Counted from the first letter of the stretch, positions 1-7,517 are shown. The stretch is DNA of 16,362 nt from an uncultured Bacilli bacterium (GCA_949440065.1 CASRZP010000022.1:1-16362), one strand, 5' to 3'. Program-made: numbers and translations. Notes: generated from the letters alone by a model not told the origin.

Positions 1-489
1 TGAAAATGTTCCCGTATCTAATATCATACTTCCTATGGGTGATCCTACTTCACTTTGCTCAGTACTTGGAATAAAGTTTGTGGGTGCCATAATTTCGGTG
101 TAGTCTATCTCTGGGTCTACTGCTCGTTCTAGATATAGTTTTACTTCAGTATCTAATAGAGGTTCCATATCTGTAATGGGTATTTTTACTGCTGTTACTT
201 CATAAGTGATCACCGTATCTTTACCTAGAGTTGCTGTCACCGTAAAATCAAAGACGTTATTTTCTCCTGTTAGCATCTTACCTGTTTCATCACTTATTGG
301 TAAGGCATCTTCTAAAATGATTCCCGTTTTTCCTTCGGTATAAGTTAATGCAACAGTTCCTGTTTCCAAAGTATTTTCTACGGTTCCTTCTTTTGCAAAA
401 CGAAAGGCGGCAAAACTTATTCCAATAGTTACACAAACGATAGATAGTAATAAAATAACCGTTATGAGGATTTTCTTTTTTTCTTTCAT
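1..489 (-). CDS. SipW-type signal peptide protein, N-terminal 163 residues (runs off the window)
   Basis: The frame opens at an ATG at 489 and continues past base 1, so only the N-terminal 163 residues are visible. The start is MKEKKKILITVILLLSIVCV, followed by TIGISFAAFRF and then GTVENTLETGTVALTYTEG. A basic head, a long hydrophobic core and an N-terminal beta-strand rich in G, T and V match the SipW-dependent signal peptides of TasA/camelysin-like matrix or surface proteins. The mature part visible here alternates beta-strand-like stretches with acidic loops and has no recognisable catalytic motif. It is probably exported and matured by a SipW-like signal peptidase, which is not encoded in this window. 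A possible -10 (TATACT, complement of 511-516) lies upstream with a poor -35, and the ribosome site is weak (AGGGAAAG). The family call is moderately sure; the specific role is unknown. Confidence 0.75.
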   Translation of the reverse strand, partial: MKEKKKILITVILLLSIVCVTIGISFAAFRFAKEGTVENTLETGTVALTYTEGKTGIILEDALPISDETGKMLTGENNVFDFTVTATLGKDTVITYEVTAVKIPITDMEPLLDTEVKLYLERAVDPEIDYTEIMAPTNFIPSTEQSEVGSPIGSMILDTGTFS

Positions 490-565
490 ACTTTCCCTAC
501 TTTCTTTTTTAGTATATCGTTGTTTTGTTTACTCATTCACTAAGTTAGCAAAGAATAAATTTAAC

Positions 566-601
566 ACAAGAAAAAGAACAAGATTTTATATCCTGTTCCT
601 T
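566..601 (-). terminator. Rho-independent terminator of the small-gene cluster
   Basis: On the minus strand AAGGAACAGGA (complement of 591-601) pairs with TCTTGTTCTTT (573-583) around a TATAAAA loop. All 11 positions pair if two G-U wobbles are allowed, and a T-rich tail follows. It sits downstream of the 877-1080 and 727-837 genes and upstream of the secreted-protein gene at 489, so it separates those units. Confidence 0.65.
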
Positions 602-640
602 GAAATTTCTTGTAATATATAGACTTTATTTTAAAAGCTG

Positions 641-650
641 CCCCCCCCCC
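641..650. repeat. C10/G10 homopolymer run
   Basis: Ten consecutive C on the plus strand, in a strongly AT-rich stretch. On the minus strand the run lies inside a short frame opening at an ATG at 675, with an AGGTG ribosome-site-like sequence at 685-689. With ten G this frame stops at 631 after 14 residues. With nine or twelve G it would stay open for about 35 codons. Such runs change length easily by slippage, so a phase-variable switch is possible, but the encoded peptide is unconvincing. A sequencing or assembly artefact is also possible. Confidence 0.9.
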
Positions 651-726
651 TAGTTAATCTTTGGTTAATTTTCATTTACTAAAACACCTACTTTTATGTA
701 TTTATTTTAACAAATTCTATAATCTA

Positions 727-837
727 TTACAAGACGTAATGTTCAAAATTTCTATCCTTTACTATTTTTTCATCATCTGATAAAGGAGTGATTGTATTTG
801 ATTCCTCACAAGAATCTAAATTTTTAATTTTAATCAT
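727..837 (-). CDS. Small peptide, 36 residues, unknown
   Basis: This short frame starts at an ATG preceded by GGAGG with a five-base spacer, among the best ribosome sites in the window, which is the main reason for calling it a gene. The product begins MIKIKNLDSCEESNTITPLS and ends NFEHYVL. It is hydrophilic, acidic in the middle, has one Cys (residue 10), and has no membrane segment or signal peptide. It lies 39 bases downstream of the 67-residue gene on the same strand and upstream of a terminator at 566-601, so the two are probably cotranscribed. The function is unknown. A RiPP-type precursor, an antitoxin-like peptide or a remnant are all possible, and nothing visible separates them. Confidence 0.5.
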   Translation of the reverse strand: MIKIKNLDSCEESNTITPLSDDEKIVKDRNFEHYVL

Positions 838-876
838 AAAGTCCTCCGTATTTTGCTAATATTTTTTATATAACCC

Positions 877-1080
877 TTATGATAACTGTCTATTAATGAT
901 ATAAGATTTAGCTCTATTTTCTAATTCATCAAACTTTAAATCATAGAAAAACCAATCTCTTTTCTTATGCAAAACTTCTAATTCTTCGATTAACTCTCTT
1001 AATGCTTTTGGTAATATCGATACATCAACTTCAATACTCTCATCAATGATTTCTCGAAACAAATCCTTTTTATCGTTCAT
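877..1080 (-). CDS. Small charged protein, 67 residues, unknown
   Basis: I do not recognise this protein. It is a small, highly charged, probably all-helical protein without a signal peptide or membrane segment. Residues 1-40 are acidic (REIIDESIEVDV, ELIEELEVLHKKR) and a WFFYDLKFDEL aromatic stretch follows. The start is an ATG with AGGTGAG upstream. The gene lies 74 bases after obg on the same strand, but two near-identical direct repeats with -10-like sequences fill that gap, so it may have its own promoter. The 36-residue peptide gene follows. Size and charge would suit an antitoxin or immunity-type partner, but no motif shows this. Confidence 0.6.
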   Translation of the reverse strand: MNDKKDLFREIIDESIEVDVSILPKALRELIEELEVLHKKRDWFFYDLKFDELENRAKSYIINRQLS

Positions 1081-1104
1081 CTATTTCTCACCTTTTTTTA
1101 TTTT

Positions 1105-1153
1105 ATTGTATCATAAAGCAAAATACAAAGTAAAATTGTATCGTAAAGGAAAA
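1105..1153. repeat. Pair of 19-base direct repeats, 30 bases apart
   Basis: ATTGTATCATAAAGCAAAA (1105-1123) and ATTGTATCGTAAAGGAAAA (1135-1153) differ at two positions and start 30 bases apart, about three helical turns. Read on the minus strand each contains a GATACAAT -10-like sequence, with TTTACT 18 bases upstream of the copy nearest the 67-residue gene. A weak hairpin (ATACAA/TTGTAT, 1123-1141) overlaps them and could end the obg transcript. Tandem operators for a repressor of the small-gene cluster are one reading. Confidence 0.6.
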
Positions 1154-1154
1154 A

Positions 1155-2426
1155 TTAGTCTTCTTGATAGATAAATTCAAAGTCTAAAATTCTAACAATA
1201 TCTCCATTCATGGCTCCTGCTTCTTTTAATTTATCATCAATTCCCATTTTACGAAGACGCTTAGCAAAACGCATCTCAGCTTCATAGGAAGTAAATTTTG
1301 TCATTTTAAAAATCTTTTCAATTTCTTTGCCGCTGATTACCCAAGTTGCATTTTCTTTAGTAATCGTAAATGGTTCTTCTTGTTTAAATGTATATACCAC
1401 ATGGCTATCCATTTGTTCATCTTCATAAAGTGGTTCATCTTCTATTTGGTAAACTAAATCAGCTAAGGCATCAATGGCATCATCTAGTCCTTCTTGTAAA
1501 ACAGCACATACAGGATAAACTGCCGTATTAACTTTTTCTTTAAATTTTTCTAAGTTTTCTAAAGCTTCTTCACTATCCATTTTATTCGCAATAATAATTT
1601 GAGGTCGCTTTAATAATTTAGGATTAAACTCTTCTAATTCATGATTAATGGTTAAATAATCTTGATAAGGATCACGTAGAGTACCACTCATATCAATCAC
1701 ATGAGCAATGACTTTTGTTCGTTCAATATGACGTAGGAATCTATCTCCTAATCCTTCTCCGTTGTGTGCACCTTCAATTAATCCAGGTAAGTCGGCCATC
1801 ACAAAGCTTTTGCCGTTTCTTGCTTTTACTACGCCAAGGTTTGGACTAAGTGTAGTAAATGGATAATCTGCTATTTTGGGTTTAGCTTTTGATACCATTG
1901 AGATAATGGTACTTTTTCCAACACTTGGAAAACCCACTAATCCAACATCAGCAATCATTTTTAATTCAACTTTTAAAAACCTCTCTTCTCCAGGTTCTCC
2001 ATTTTCAGAGTAGTTTGGGGCAGTATTTGTCTGCGTTTTGAAGGCTGTGTTACCTCTACCACCTCTTCCACCGTGAGCAACAATAACTTGGCTGTTCTTT
2101 TCTTTTAAATCACCAATGATTAATCCTGTATCAGAGTCAGTAATTACTGTTCCTTGAGGCACCTTAATCATAACATCTTCAGCCTTTTTTCCATGTTGAT
2201 TTTTACCTTTTCCATTTTCTCCTTTTTCTCCTTTGATGAGCTTTTGATAACGTAAATCAAGAAGTGTATGTAATCCTGTATCCACACAAAAAATAATATC
2301 TGCACCTTTTCCGCCGTTACCACCGAATGGTCCACCTAAAGGAATATATTTTTCCCTTCTAAAAGCAGTACATCCATCTCCTCCAGCACCAGCGATTACT
2401 TTTAATTCAACTTCATCAACAAACAT
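1155..2426 (-). CDS. obg: GTPase Obg/CgtA
   Basis: This essential ribosome-associated GTPase acts in late 50S subunit assembly and stress control. All three parts are visible: the Gly-rich Obg fold (about 1-158, with GGPFGGNGGKG and HGGRGGRGN), the G domain, and a C-terminal OCT domain (about 345-420). G-domain motifs are G1 GFPSVGKST (165-173), switch I TTLSPNLG (191-198), G3 DLPGLIEGA (212-220) and G4 NKMD (281-284). At 423 residues it is the usual length for Firmicutes proteins that carry the OCT domain. The ATG start has GGAGGGG upstream. The usual neighbours rplU and rpmA are absent, so obg stands alone here, with its own likely promoter at 2452-2480. Confidence 0.98.
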   Translation of the reverse strand: MFVDEVELKVIAGAGGDGCTAFRREKYIPLGGPFGGNGGKGADIIFCVDTGLHTLLDLRYQKLIKGEKGENGKGKNQHGKKAEDVMIKVPQGTVITDSDTGLIIGDLKEKNSQVIVAHGGRGGRGNTAFKTQTNTAPNYSENGEPGEERFLKVELKMIADVGLVGFPSVGKSTIISMVSKAKPKIADYPFTTLSPNLGVVKARNGKSFVMADLPGLIEGAHNGEGLGDRFLRHIERTKVIAHVIDMSGTLRDPYQDYLTINHELEEFNPKLLKRPQIIIANKMDSEEALENLEKFKEKVNTAVYPVCAVLQEGLDDAIDALADLVYQIEDEPLYEDEQMDSHVVYTFKQEEPFTITKENATWVISGKEIEKIFKMTKFTSYEAEMRFAKRLRKMGIDDKLKEAGAMNGDIVRILDFEFIYQED

Positions 2427-2451
2427 AGCTTATCCCCTCCATAGTGACTAC

Positions 2452-2480
2452 ATTCTATCATAGTTTTAACCATTTGAAAA
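2452..2480 (-). promoter_or_regulatory. Probable obg promoter
   Basis: On the minus strand TTTTCA (-35) is followed after 17 bases by TAGAAT (-10) with an extended TG element (TGATAGAAT). It places a start about 20 bases before the obg ribosome site. Confidence 0.5.
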
Positions 2481-2527
2481 GAAAAATCACAATTCTTTAT
2501 CCTTATTTTCATCTTGTTTTAGTCTAA

Positions 2528-3261
2528 CTATATTATTGTATTTCTAACTTCTTTTCCTACTTCATAATGCGTTCCTTTGGCTTTCTTTTCACCTCGCACT
2601 TTATCTCTTTTTAATTTTTGTTCAGTTTGAGAAATTCTAAATAGATTAGCAATTAATTCATCACTACCCATATTATCTAAAATATCTTCTCTATACCTTA
2701 AACCTTTTCTCTTTGCTATATCATCTGCTGTCTCACCATTGTATAATCCTTTATAACCAGCATTATGAAACTTGTCAAAATTTTTAACGCCTGCATTTTT
2801 GGCCACTTGATTTAGTGAGTAATTTCCTTTTTTGGTTAGATTTCTTTGATAAAACCTTTTTTCATCTTCTGTTAGGTTACTATACTCTTTTTCTGTTAAC
2901 TCTTGGCGTCTTGTTTGTATTGCAAAATAAGTTTGGCCTAGAGCAACAACTTCTTTTCTCGGATCCGAGTTTTGCACTATTAAGTAACAAGCATATCGTG
3001 ATAACTTATAATCTGCAATACTTCTTGAAGTTTTCGAACCAATATCAACCATTTTGCCCACTTGGGTAAAATGGTCAGCAATCATATAATTGCTTTGAAC
3101 ACTGCCATTTTTGCCGTTTCTATTACATTGACAAACCTTTGCCACTTTTTATAATCTAATACTTTTTGTAATTCTCTAGCACACCAATATTCATTTCCCA
3201 TTTCATCAACATGTTTAATATTTTCAAAAGTTTTTTCTGTATACATTTCTATTTCATTCAT
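2528..3261 (-). pseudogene. dinD: DNA-damage-inducible protein D (DinD) family, frameshifted
   Basis: The gene is read in two frames. Frame one starts at an ATG at 3261, behind AAGGAGG, and gives a DinD-like N-terminus with NEYWCARELQKVLDYKKW; it hits a TGA at 3082-3084 after 59 codons. The second frame carries the family core: DHFTQVGKMVDIGS, then LSRYACYLIVQNSDPRKEV and QTYFAIQTRRQEL. It then has HNAGYKGLYNGETADDIAKR, DNMGSDELIANLFR and THYEVGKEVRNTI. The switch falls near 3090-3108 and fits loss of one base. The C-terminus is also short, stopping about 35 residues before the end of E. coli DinD as I recall it. E. coli DinD is SOS-induced and reported to antagonise RecA-mediated strand exchange. 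The GTG at 3145 is an artefact of the shift. The gene is broken unless the shift is an assembly error. Confidence 0.85.
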
Positions 3262-3345
3262 TCCCTATTTCCTCCTTAACAATTTTCATCCTATTCATCT
3301 TTTCTTCTTTCCTATTTATATTTTATTTCTATACATCATTAAAAA
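3254..3345 (-). other. Leader of the dinD gene with two tiny open frames
   Basis: Upstream of dinD on the minus strand a strong GAGGAGG is followed by ATGATG (3334-3339) that opens only seven codons, to 3316. A second ATG at 3298 opens 14 codons and stops at a TGA overlapping the dinD start (3254-3256). These could be leader peptides, or the debris of an older start. No clear SOS box (GAAC-N4-GTTC) was seen in 3262-3401. Confidence 0.3.
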
Positions 3346-3401
3346 ACCTCCTCAATGTTAATATAGGAAGTAAAATGACAAATTACATCAAAATATGAAA
3401 A

Positions 3402-3438
3402 AAAATGAAAAAAAGAATAGCTTTTTCTAGCTACTCTT
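3402..3438 (-). terminator. Rho-independent terminator after the 3439-4086 gene
   Basis: On the minus strand AAGAGTAGCT (complement of 3429-3438) pairs with AGCTATTCTT (3413-3422) around AGAAAA. This is ten pairs including one G-U, followed directly by a run of T. It begins at the base after the stop codon and ends the CPBP/secreted-protein operon. Confidence 0.85.
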
Positions 3439-4086
3439 CTATCGTTTTGTTTTAAATACCGTAACTGCTGCTAAACCTATTACCACAATAACCATACCAA
3501 CGATAATATAATTCATATTTTTAGGATTATTCACCGCTGAATTTACGATAGTTGTTGTTAAAATATAATCAGAACAATGATCAATTTCAAAATCAATGTA
3601 TCCATCCACCACTTTAATATTATGGGCAATATACTCGATAGTATCATTTTCATCATTATAGTAATACAAATATAGCTTTTGTCCATTCTTATATTTATTT
3701 CCTACATATAGATGAATACTAGCTTTACTAGGAAGACTTCCATGATGCTGAAATGATAAATATGTCTTTTCCACATCACTCGTTAACTTATCAATGACTT
3801 CCTGATTAGGACTAACAAAATCAAGTTCAAAATTTAACTTTATTATATCGCTAGTTAATTCACTTTTTTGAAAGGTCCACGAATAAGATAAATTACTATT
3901 TTTTTGTTTTAACATAACAATTACCTCATCATTGGTAATTTTCTTATTCACATCATAAATGTTTTCATTGACACCACTAACTTCGACATAAGGAGGAAGT
4001 TCTTTTATCGCTTCTGCTTGTACACTAATCGTAAAACTTGTTATGGCAACAATGATTAATATTAAGATAAATTTCTTACCTTTCAT
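3439..4086 (-). CDS. Secreted protein with C-terminal membrane anchor, possible degenerate sorting signal
   Basis: The 215-residue product has a signal peptide (about 1-26, MKGKKFILILIIVAITSFTI then SVQAEA) and an extracellular part rich in beta-strand-like segments. A C-terminal hydrophobic segment (about 192-211) is followed by a short basic tail, FKTKR. The fold region ending YLYYYNDENDTIEYIA...DHCSDYILTT resembles C-terminal modules of Firmicutes surface proteins. Just before the hydrophobic segment stands NNPKNMN (186-192), which looks like a decayed NPxTx/NPKTG sortase signal; without it, the protein would stay as a simple membrane anchor. The ATG has AAGGAGG four bases upstream and lies 18 bases after the CPBP gene, so the two form an operon. 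I do not recognise a specific function. Confidence 0.8.
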   Translation of the reverse strand: MKGKKFILILIIVAITSFTISVQAEAIKELPPYVEVSGVNENIYDVNKKITNDEVIVMLKQKNSNLSYSWTFQKSELTSDIIKLNFELDFVSPNQEVIDKLTSDVEKTYLSFQHHGSLPSKASIHLYVGNKYKNGQKLYLYYYNDENDTIEYIAHNIKVVDGYIDFEIDHCSDYILTTTIVNSAVNNPKNMNYIIVGMVIVVIGLAAVTVFKTKR

Positions 4087-4104
4087 AATTCCTCCTTCGA
4101 TCTA

Positions 4105-4725
4105 CTACATCATCATTAAAATAGCAAAAGCATTTTGAATCAAATGTAAAAGCATCGGTGCATAAATACTTTTTGTTTTTAAATAAATAATAGGATACAC
4201 TATTGCTACTAGTGAATACGAAATAATAAATAAGTATGACATACTTTCAGTAGATACAAATAATACATAAAGTGCACCATATAGAATACTACTAATTAAT
4301 GTATATAATACTTTATTCTGAATAATTTTATGAAATGCTCCTCTAAAAGTTAATTCTTCTACAATCGGAGAAAACAACAACATAGAAAAACATAAGTACA
4401 ATGGTGCTGATTTAAACAAAGCTGCTTGTGCTTCTCCACTTGGACTTGTAATTTTGAAAAACATTTCAAAAAGTACTCCAGTTAACGCTTGTAATACCAA
4501 GATGGCAACAAAGCCTAAGAAGATACTTAAAATGAATTTTCCTTTTCTTTTTTTAAACTCATATGCTGATTCTTTTAACTCATCTTTTAATAAGAATATC
4601 GCTAAAATGATAATTCCTAAATCTAGAACTACTTTTAGTATAGACGGACTACTCTTAATTAATACGGTATAAAGAAAAAAAACGATAATTAGTAATAATG
4701 ACTTATAAATATTTGACTTTTCCAC
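4105..4725 (-). CDS. CPBP-family (CAAX protease-like) membrane protein, motif 2 His missing
   Basis: This multi-pass membrane protein of about 206 residues has the CPBP/Abi signature EELTFRGAF (motif 1, EExxxR, about residues 123-128) and HLIQN (motif 3, HxxxN, about 194-198). In known members these residues form an intramembrane glutamic-type protease site. Motif 2, normally FxxxH, reads YGALY here, so a Tyr stands where the conserved His is expected and activity is in doubt. I prefer the GTG at 4725, which has GGAG eight bases upstream; a GTG at 4734 is in frame but has no ribosome site. It is the first gene of an operon with the secreted protein downstream, and might process it or give self-immunity; that is inference. 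Confidence 0.85.
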   Translation of the reverse strand: MEKSNIYKSLLLIIVFFLYTVLIKSSPSILKVVLDLGIIILAIFLLKDELKESAYEFKKRKGKFILSIFLGFVAILVLQALTGVLFEMFFKITSPSGEAQAALFKSAPLYLCFSMLLFSPIVEELTFRGAFHKIIQNKVLYTLISSILYGALYVLFVSTESMSYLFIISYSLVAIVYPIIYLKTKSIYAPMLLHLIQNAFAILMMM

Positions 4726-4748
4726 TACTTCCACTCCATTCTAATAAT

Positions 4749-4777
4749 AGAATAACACAAAAATTATCTTGAATCAA
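4749..4777 (-). promoter_or_regulatory. Promoter of the CPBP operon
   Basis: On the minus strand TTGATT (-35, complement of 4772-4777) and TATTCT (-10, complement of 4749-4754) stand 17 bases apart. The -35 abuts the stop codon of the upstream gene, and the start falls about 20 bases before the GTG at 4725. Confidence 0.6.
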
Positions 4778-5869
4778 TTATTTTAAGTATAAAACATGAG
4801 AATAAAATTCATATGTTTCTAGTTCTTTTTTCTCTAATGTTTTTAAGTTTAATACAAAGTAATGAGGTATATAATGAGGTCCATAACCATGTAATAGATA
4901 AATTTTGTTATTTGGGGCAATGATAATTTGATCGATAAAACTATCAAATTGATAAAGTCTTTCTATATGATTTTCTCTATAGTGATAAATGGTATCATCA
5001 TTTACATAAATGTATCCATCATCTACAGGAATAATATGGGATATTCCATCAGCAACAACGGTTCTTGTTATTACATCACTTATCTTTTTTTTCTGTTCAT
5101 TTTTAGTATCGTATTCAAAATAGGTCCATGTGTCGTAATTATTATACTCATATTGTTTGTAAATTATTTTATTATCATAAACAAAATCTATAGTACCATT
5201 TGTAATTTCATGTTTTTCATTGGTTTTTGTATTCATGATTCCTATAATTGGAGGAACATTTCCATACGAACTGACCTGATATACTAATTGATGATTTTCT
5301 AATGAATAAAGGGTAATTCCCCCTACATTGGTATCAAAAATTTCCTTTTCAGTAATTTCCTTTGTTATCATATCATATTGATAAATGATATGTTTCGATG
5401 CTGATGATGTGTAATAAATGATATCATCTAATACAGCAATAGAATGAGGAAGTCCATTTGCTTGTACTTTGGCAAATTCGATAAATGGATAGGAATTTCC
5501 TTCTAAGTTTAAATCGATAAATCCTAACATATTAACATCATTGTTAGTTGCATCTTGTACATATAAGTAAAGCTTATTTTGATGATAAGTATAGACGATA
5601 GATAAATCTTTTATATTATAATCCATAAGGGTAATTGGATTACCAATGTTAGGAATTGCTATTAAAGAATATTTAGGATTTTCTTGATTATCATTAGCAT
5701 TTTTACTAACAATCGCTATAATTTTCTTTTCTATTGTTGGTGTATCATCAGGAATATTTTGTAACGTATCTGGTGCCTTTCCTATTTAGCGAAAACTAAT
5801 AAATGCACCTAAACTGAGTAAAACAATAGCTAAAATTACACAAAAACAAAATAATAAATTCTTCTTCAT
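4778..5869 (-). pseudogene. Membrane-anchored extracytoplasmic protein, interrupted by an in-frame TAA
   Basis: The natural start is an ATG at 5869 with GAGGT upstream and a TATAAT promoter. It encodes a signal anchor MKKNLLFCFCVILAIVLLSL followed by GAFISFR. Codon 28 is TAA (5786-5788), after which the same frame stays open for 335 codons to 4778. The open part begins IGKAPDTLQNIPDDTPTIEKK and continues into repeated short strands such as NKLYLYVQD, DDIIYYTSSA, YDNKIIYKQY, DDGYIYVNDDTIYHY and NNKIYLLHGYG. These recur at blade-like intervals, suggesting a beta-propeller. The first internal ATG (5626) has no ribosome site and would lack the anchor, so I read one gene with a nonsense codon. Real decay, read-through or a base-calling error are all possible. 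The specific function is unknown. Confidence 0.7.
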
Positions 5870-5898
5870 TTTATACCTCATTTTCTTCATTTACTTTT

Positions 5899-5904
5899 AT
5901 TATA
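5899..5904 (-). promoter_or_regulatory. -10 box for the 4778-5869 gene
   Basis: TATAAT on the minus strand, about 30 bases before the ATG at 5869. The -35 at 17 bases (TTAAAC) is weak. It is divergent from the promoter at 5951-5979. Confidence 0.55.
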
Positions 5905-5950
5905 CAGTAAACACATCAAAAGTTTAAATAAAATTTAGTTAAAACTATAA

Positions 5951-5979
5951 TTTACATTTTCTAACTTTTATATTATAAT
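5951..5979 (+). promoter_or_regulatory. Promoter of the coiled-coil protein gene
   Basis: TTTACA (5951-5956) and TATAAT (5974-5979) are separated by 17 bases, about 24 bases before the ATG at 6003. Confidence 0.8.
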
Positions 5980-6002
5980 ACAAAAGAAAAAGAGGGATAG
6001 CT

Positions 6003-7517
6003 ATGTTTGGTGGCATTGGTGCTAAAGGAACAAAAAAAGATTTAAAGCAAACAAGAAAAAATATTAGACGAAAAAAATTACAGGAACAACAAGAACAATG
6101 GGAAAAGAAAAAAAGGAAAAAGGGAAAAAAAGATGTACTACAAAATAGAACAATAGTAGTACCAAGAAAAAAGAGGGTTGGTATTTCTCTAATAGAACCT
6201 CAGAAAGAAAAAATGAAAACATCAGATACAAAAACAACAGAAGTATCTTTAAAAATGGTTGACATTAATTATACTATTCCTATAGAGAAAAAAGAAAAAA
6301 CGGTAACAACGGTAACTATGCCAAAGAAAAAGCAAGAAATTCCCAAAGTAAAAGTAAGTACTTCTTCGAAAACTTTAGATGATGTTCCTATTTATCCATC
6401 GGAAAATAATACAACAGTAGAAACAGTCGAGCAAGAAAAGGAACAAGAACTATTTTTAGAACAAAAAGTGATTACCCAATTAGAAAGCATTTTAAAAGAG
6501 CAACGTTATCAGTTAAAAAAATTATCTTTTGAATTAGAAGTTTTAGAAAAAGGAAGTAGCGAAACTTATCAATGTAGGGAAATAGAAGAATATATCGATA
6601 AGATGAATCGTTTGCTTGAAAGGCTATTAAAAATTAAGAAAGAATTAGAAATCGTCTTTGATGATCAAAAGTTAGACTTTATCTACCAATTAGATGATAA
6701 TTATTTAAAAAAACTTGTAAGTGAATACAAAGAAGTCGTATCTACACAAGAAGTTAATGATAAAATGCATAATCTAAAAAAAGAAGAACTATACACAAGT
6801 GTAATGGATACTATTTTGCTAATAGAACAAAAAGAAGAGGAATTAGCAAAAAAATTAGAAGAGAAAAGAAAAAAATGTGCTATAGATGAAGAGAATTTAG
6901 AAATATTACAAGATAAATACATCGATATTAGTAAAGTGGCAAAAGATTTAGAAAACTTAGTCAAAGAAGCAGAAGAAAAACTAGAAGAAGTTAGTCGAAA
7001 AGTAAATGAAGCAGTAAGTGTCACTACTAAAATGCAAATACAAACTCGTCATGCTCTTGGACTGTTAGAGCGAAGTATCCTTCTTTTCTCCCTTTTTAGA
7101 ATGAATCCTCGACCTAAAGCGAATGCTATTACTGCCCTAGAAGTACTTGTCGCAACAAATTTAATTAAAAATATGTTCAAACCAAGGGAAGAAGTAAAGG
7201 AAATCAAAACTTTTCATTATCATGATTACCAAAATTTTATTGAAAGTACAGCTAAAGATATGGATTCTATCTCTTCATTAATTGACTATAGCATCCATGA
7301 ATTAATAGATGTTAAAAATACTTTTTTAAAAGACTTCGGCGAACATCTTCATGAACTACCCATCTATCATGAATTTTTAACTACCATCGAAATCATAGAA
7401 AAAGAGCTTTTAGAAAAAGAGGAAAATATGAAAAAAATTAAGGAAGAATTATCCCTTAATCTTGATAAAAATAAAGAAAAAGTATACCACTATGAACAAT
7501 TAAATAGAAATAATTGA
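6003..7517 (+). CDS. Large coiled-coil protein with basic N-terminus, unknown
   Basis: I do not recognise this 504-residue protein. It begins MFGGIGAKGTKKDLKQTRKN and stays extremely basic for the first 60 residues (KKKRKKGKKD). A Lys/Thr/Pro-rich linker follows (about 60-150), then long heptad-like helices rich in Glu, Lys and Leu (about 150-345). A short, more hydrophobic stretch without Glu (about 350-395, LLERSILLFSLFRMNPRPKANAIT...LVATNLIKNMF) is followed by a final helical part ending ELLEKEENMKKIKEEL. There is no signal peptide and no convincing membrane span. The layout suggests a structural or nucleic-acid-binding scaffold in the cytoplasm, with the basic head possibly contacting nucleic acid or membrane. 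The ATG has GAGGG seven bases upstream. It is a single-gene unit, convergent with aspS and 16 bases from it. Confidence 0.8.
   Translation: MFGGIGAKGTKKDLKQTRKNIRRKKLQEQQEQWEKKKRKKGKKDVLQNRTIVVPRKKRVGISLIEPQKEKMKTSDTKTTEVSLKMVDINYTIPIEKKEKTVTTVTMPKKKQEIPKVKVSTSSKTLDDVPIYPSENNTTVETVEQEKEQELFLEQKVITQLESILKEQRYQLKKLSFELEVLEKGSSETYQCREIEEYIDKMNRLLERLLKIKKELEIVFDDQKLDFIYQLDDNYLKKLVSEYKEVVSTQEVNDKMHNLKKEELYTSVMDTILLIEQKEEELAKKLEEKRKKCAIDEENLEILQDKYIDISKVAKDLENLVKEAEEKLEEVSRKVNEAVSVTTKMQIQTRHALGLLERSILLFSLFRMNPRPKANAITALEVLVATNLIKNMFKPREEVKEIKTFHYHDYQNFIESTAKDMDSISSLIDYSIHELIDVKNTFLKDFGEHLHELPIYHEFLTTIEIIEKELLEKEENMKKIKEELSLNLDKNKEKVYHYEQLNRNN

Noticed and set aside
2815..3069. Plus-strand open frame opposite dinD
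   Set aside because: It is the antisense of the conserved DinD core; composition and lack of a ribosome site fit a shadow frame. The same applies to open frames opposite other genes, for example 4928-5287 (+), 6701-7024 (-), 13558-13815 (-, alternative frame) and 15904-16173 (+).
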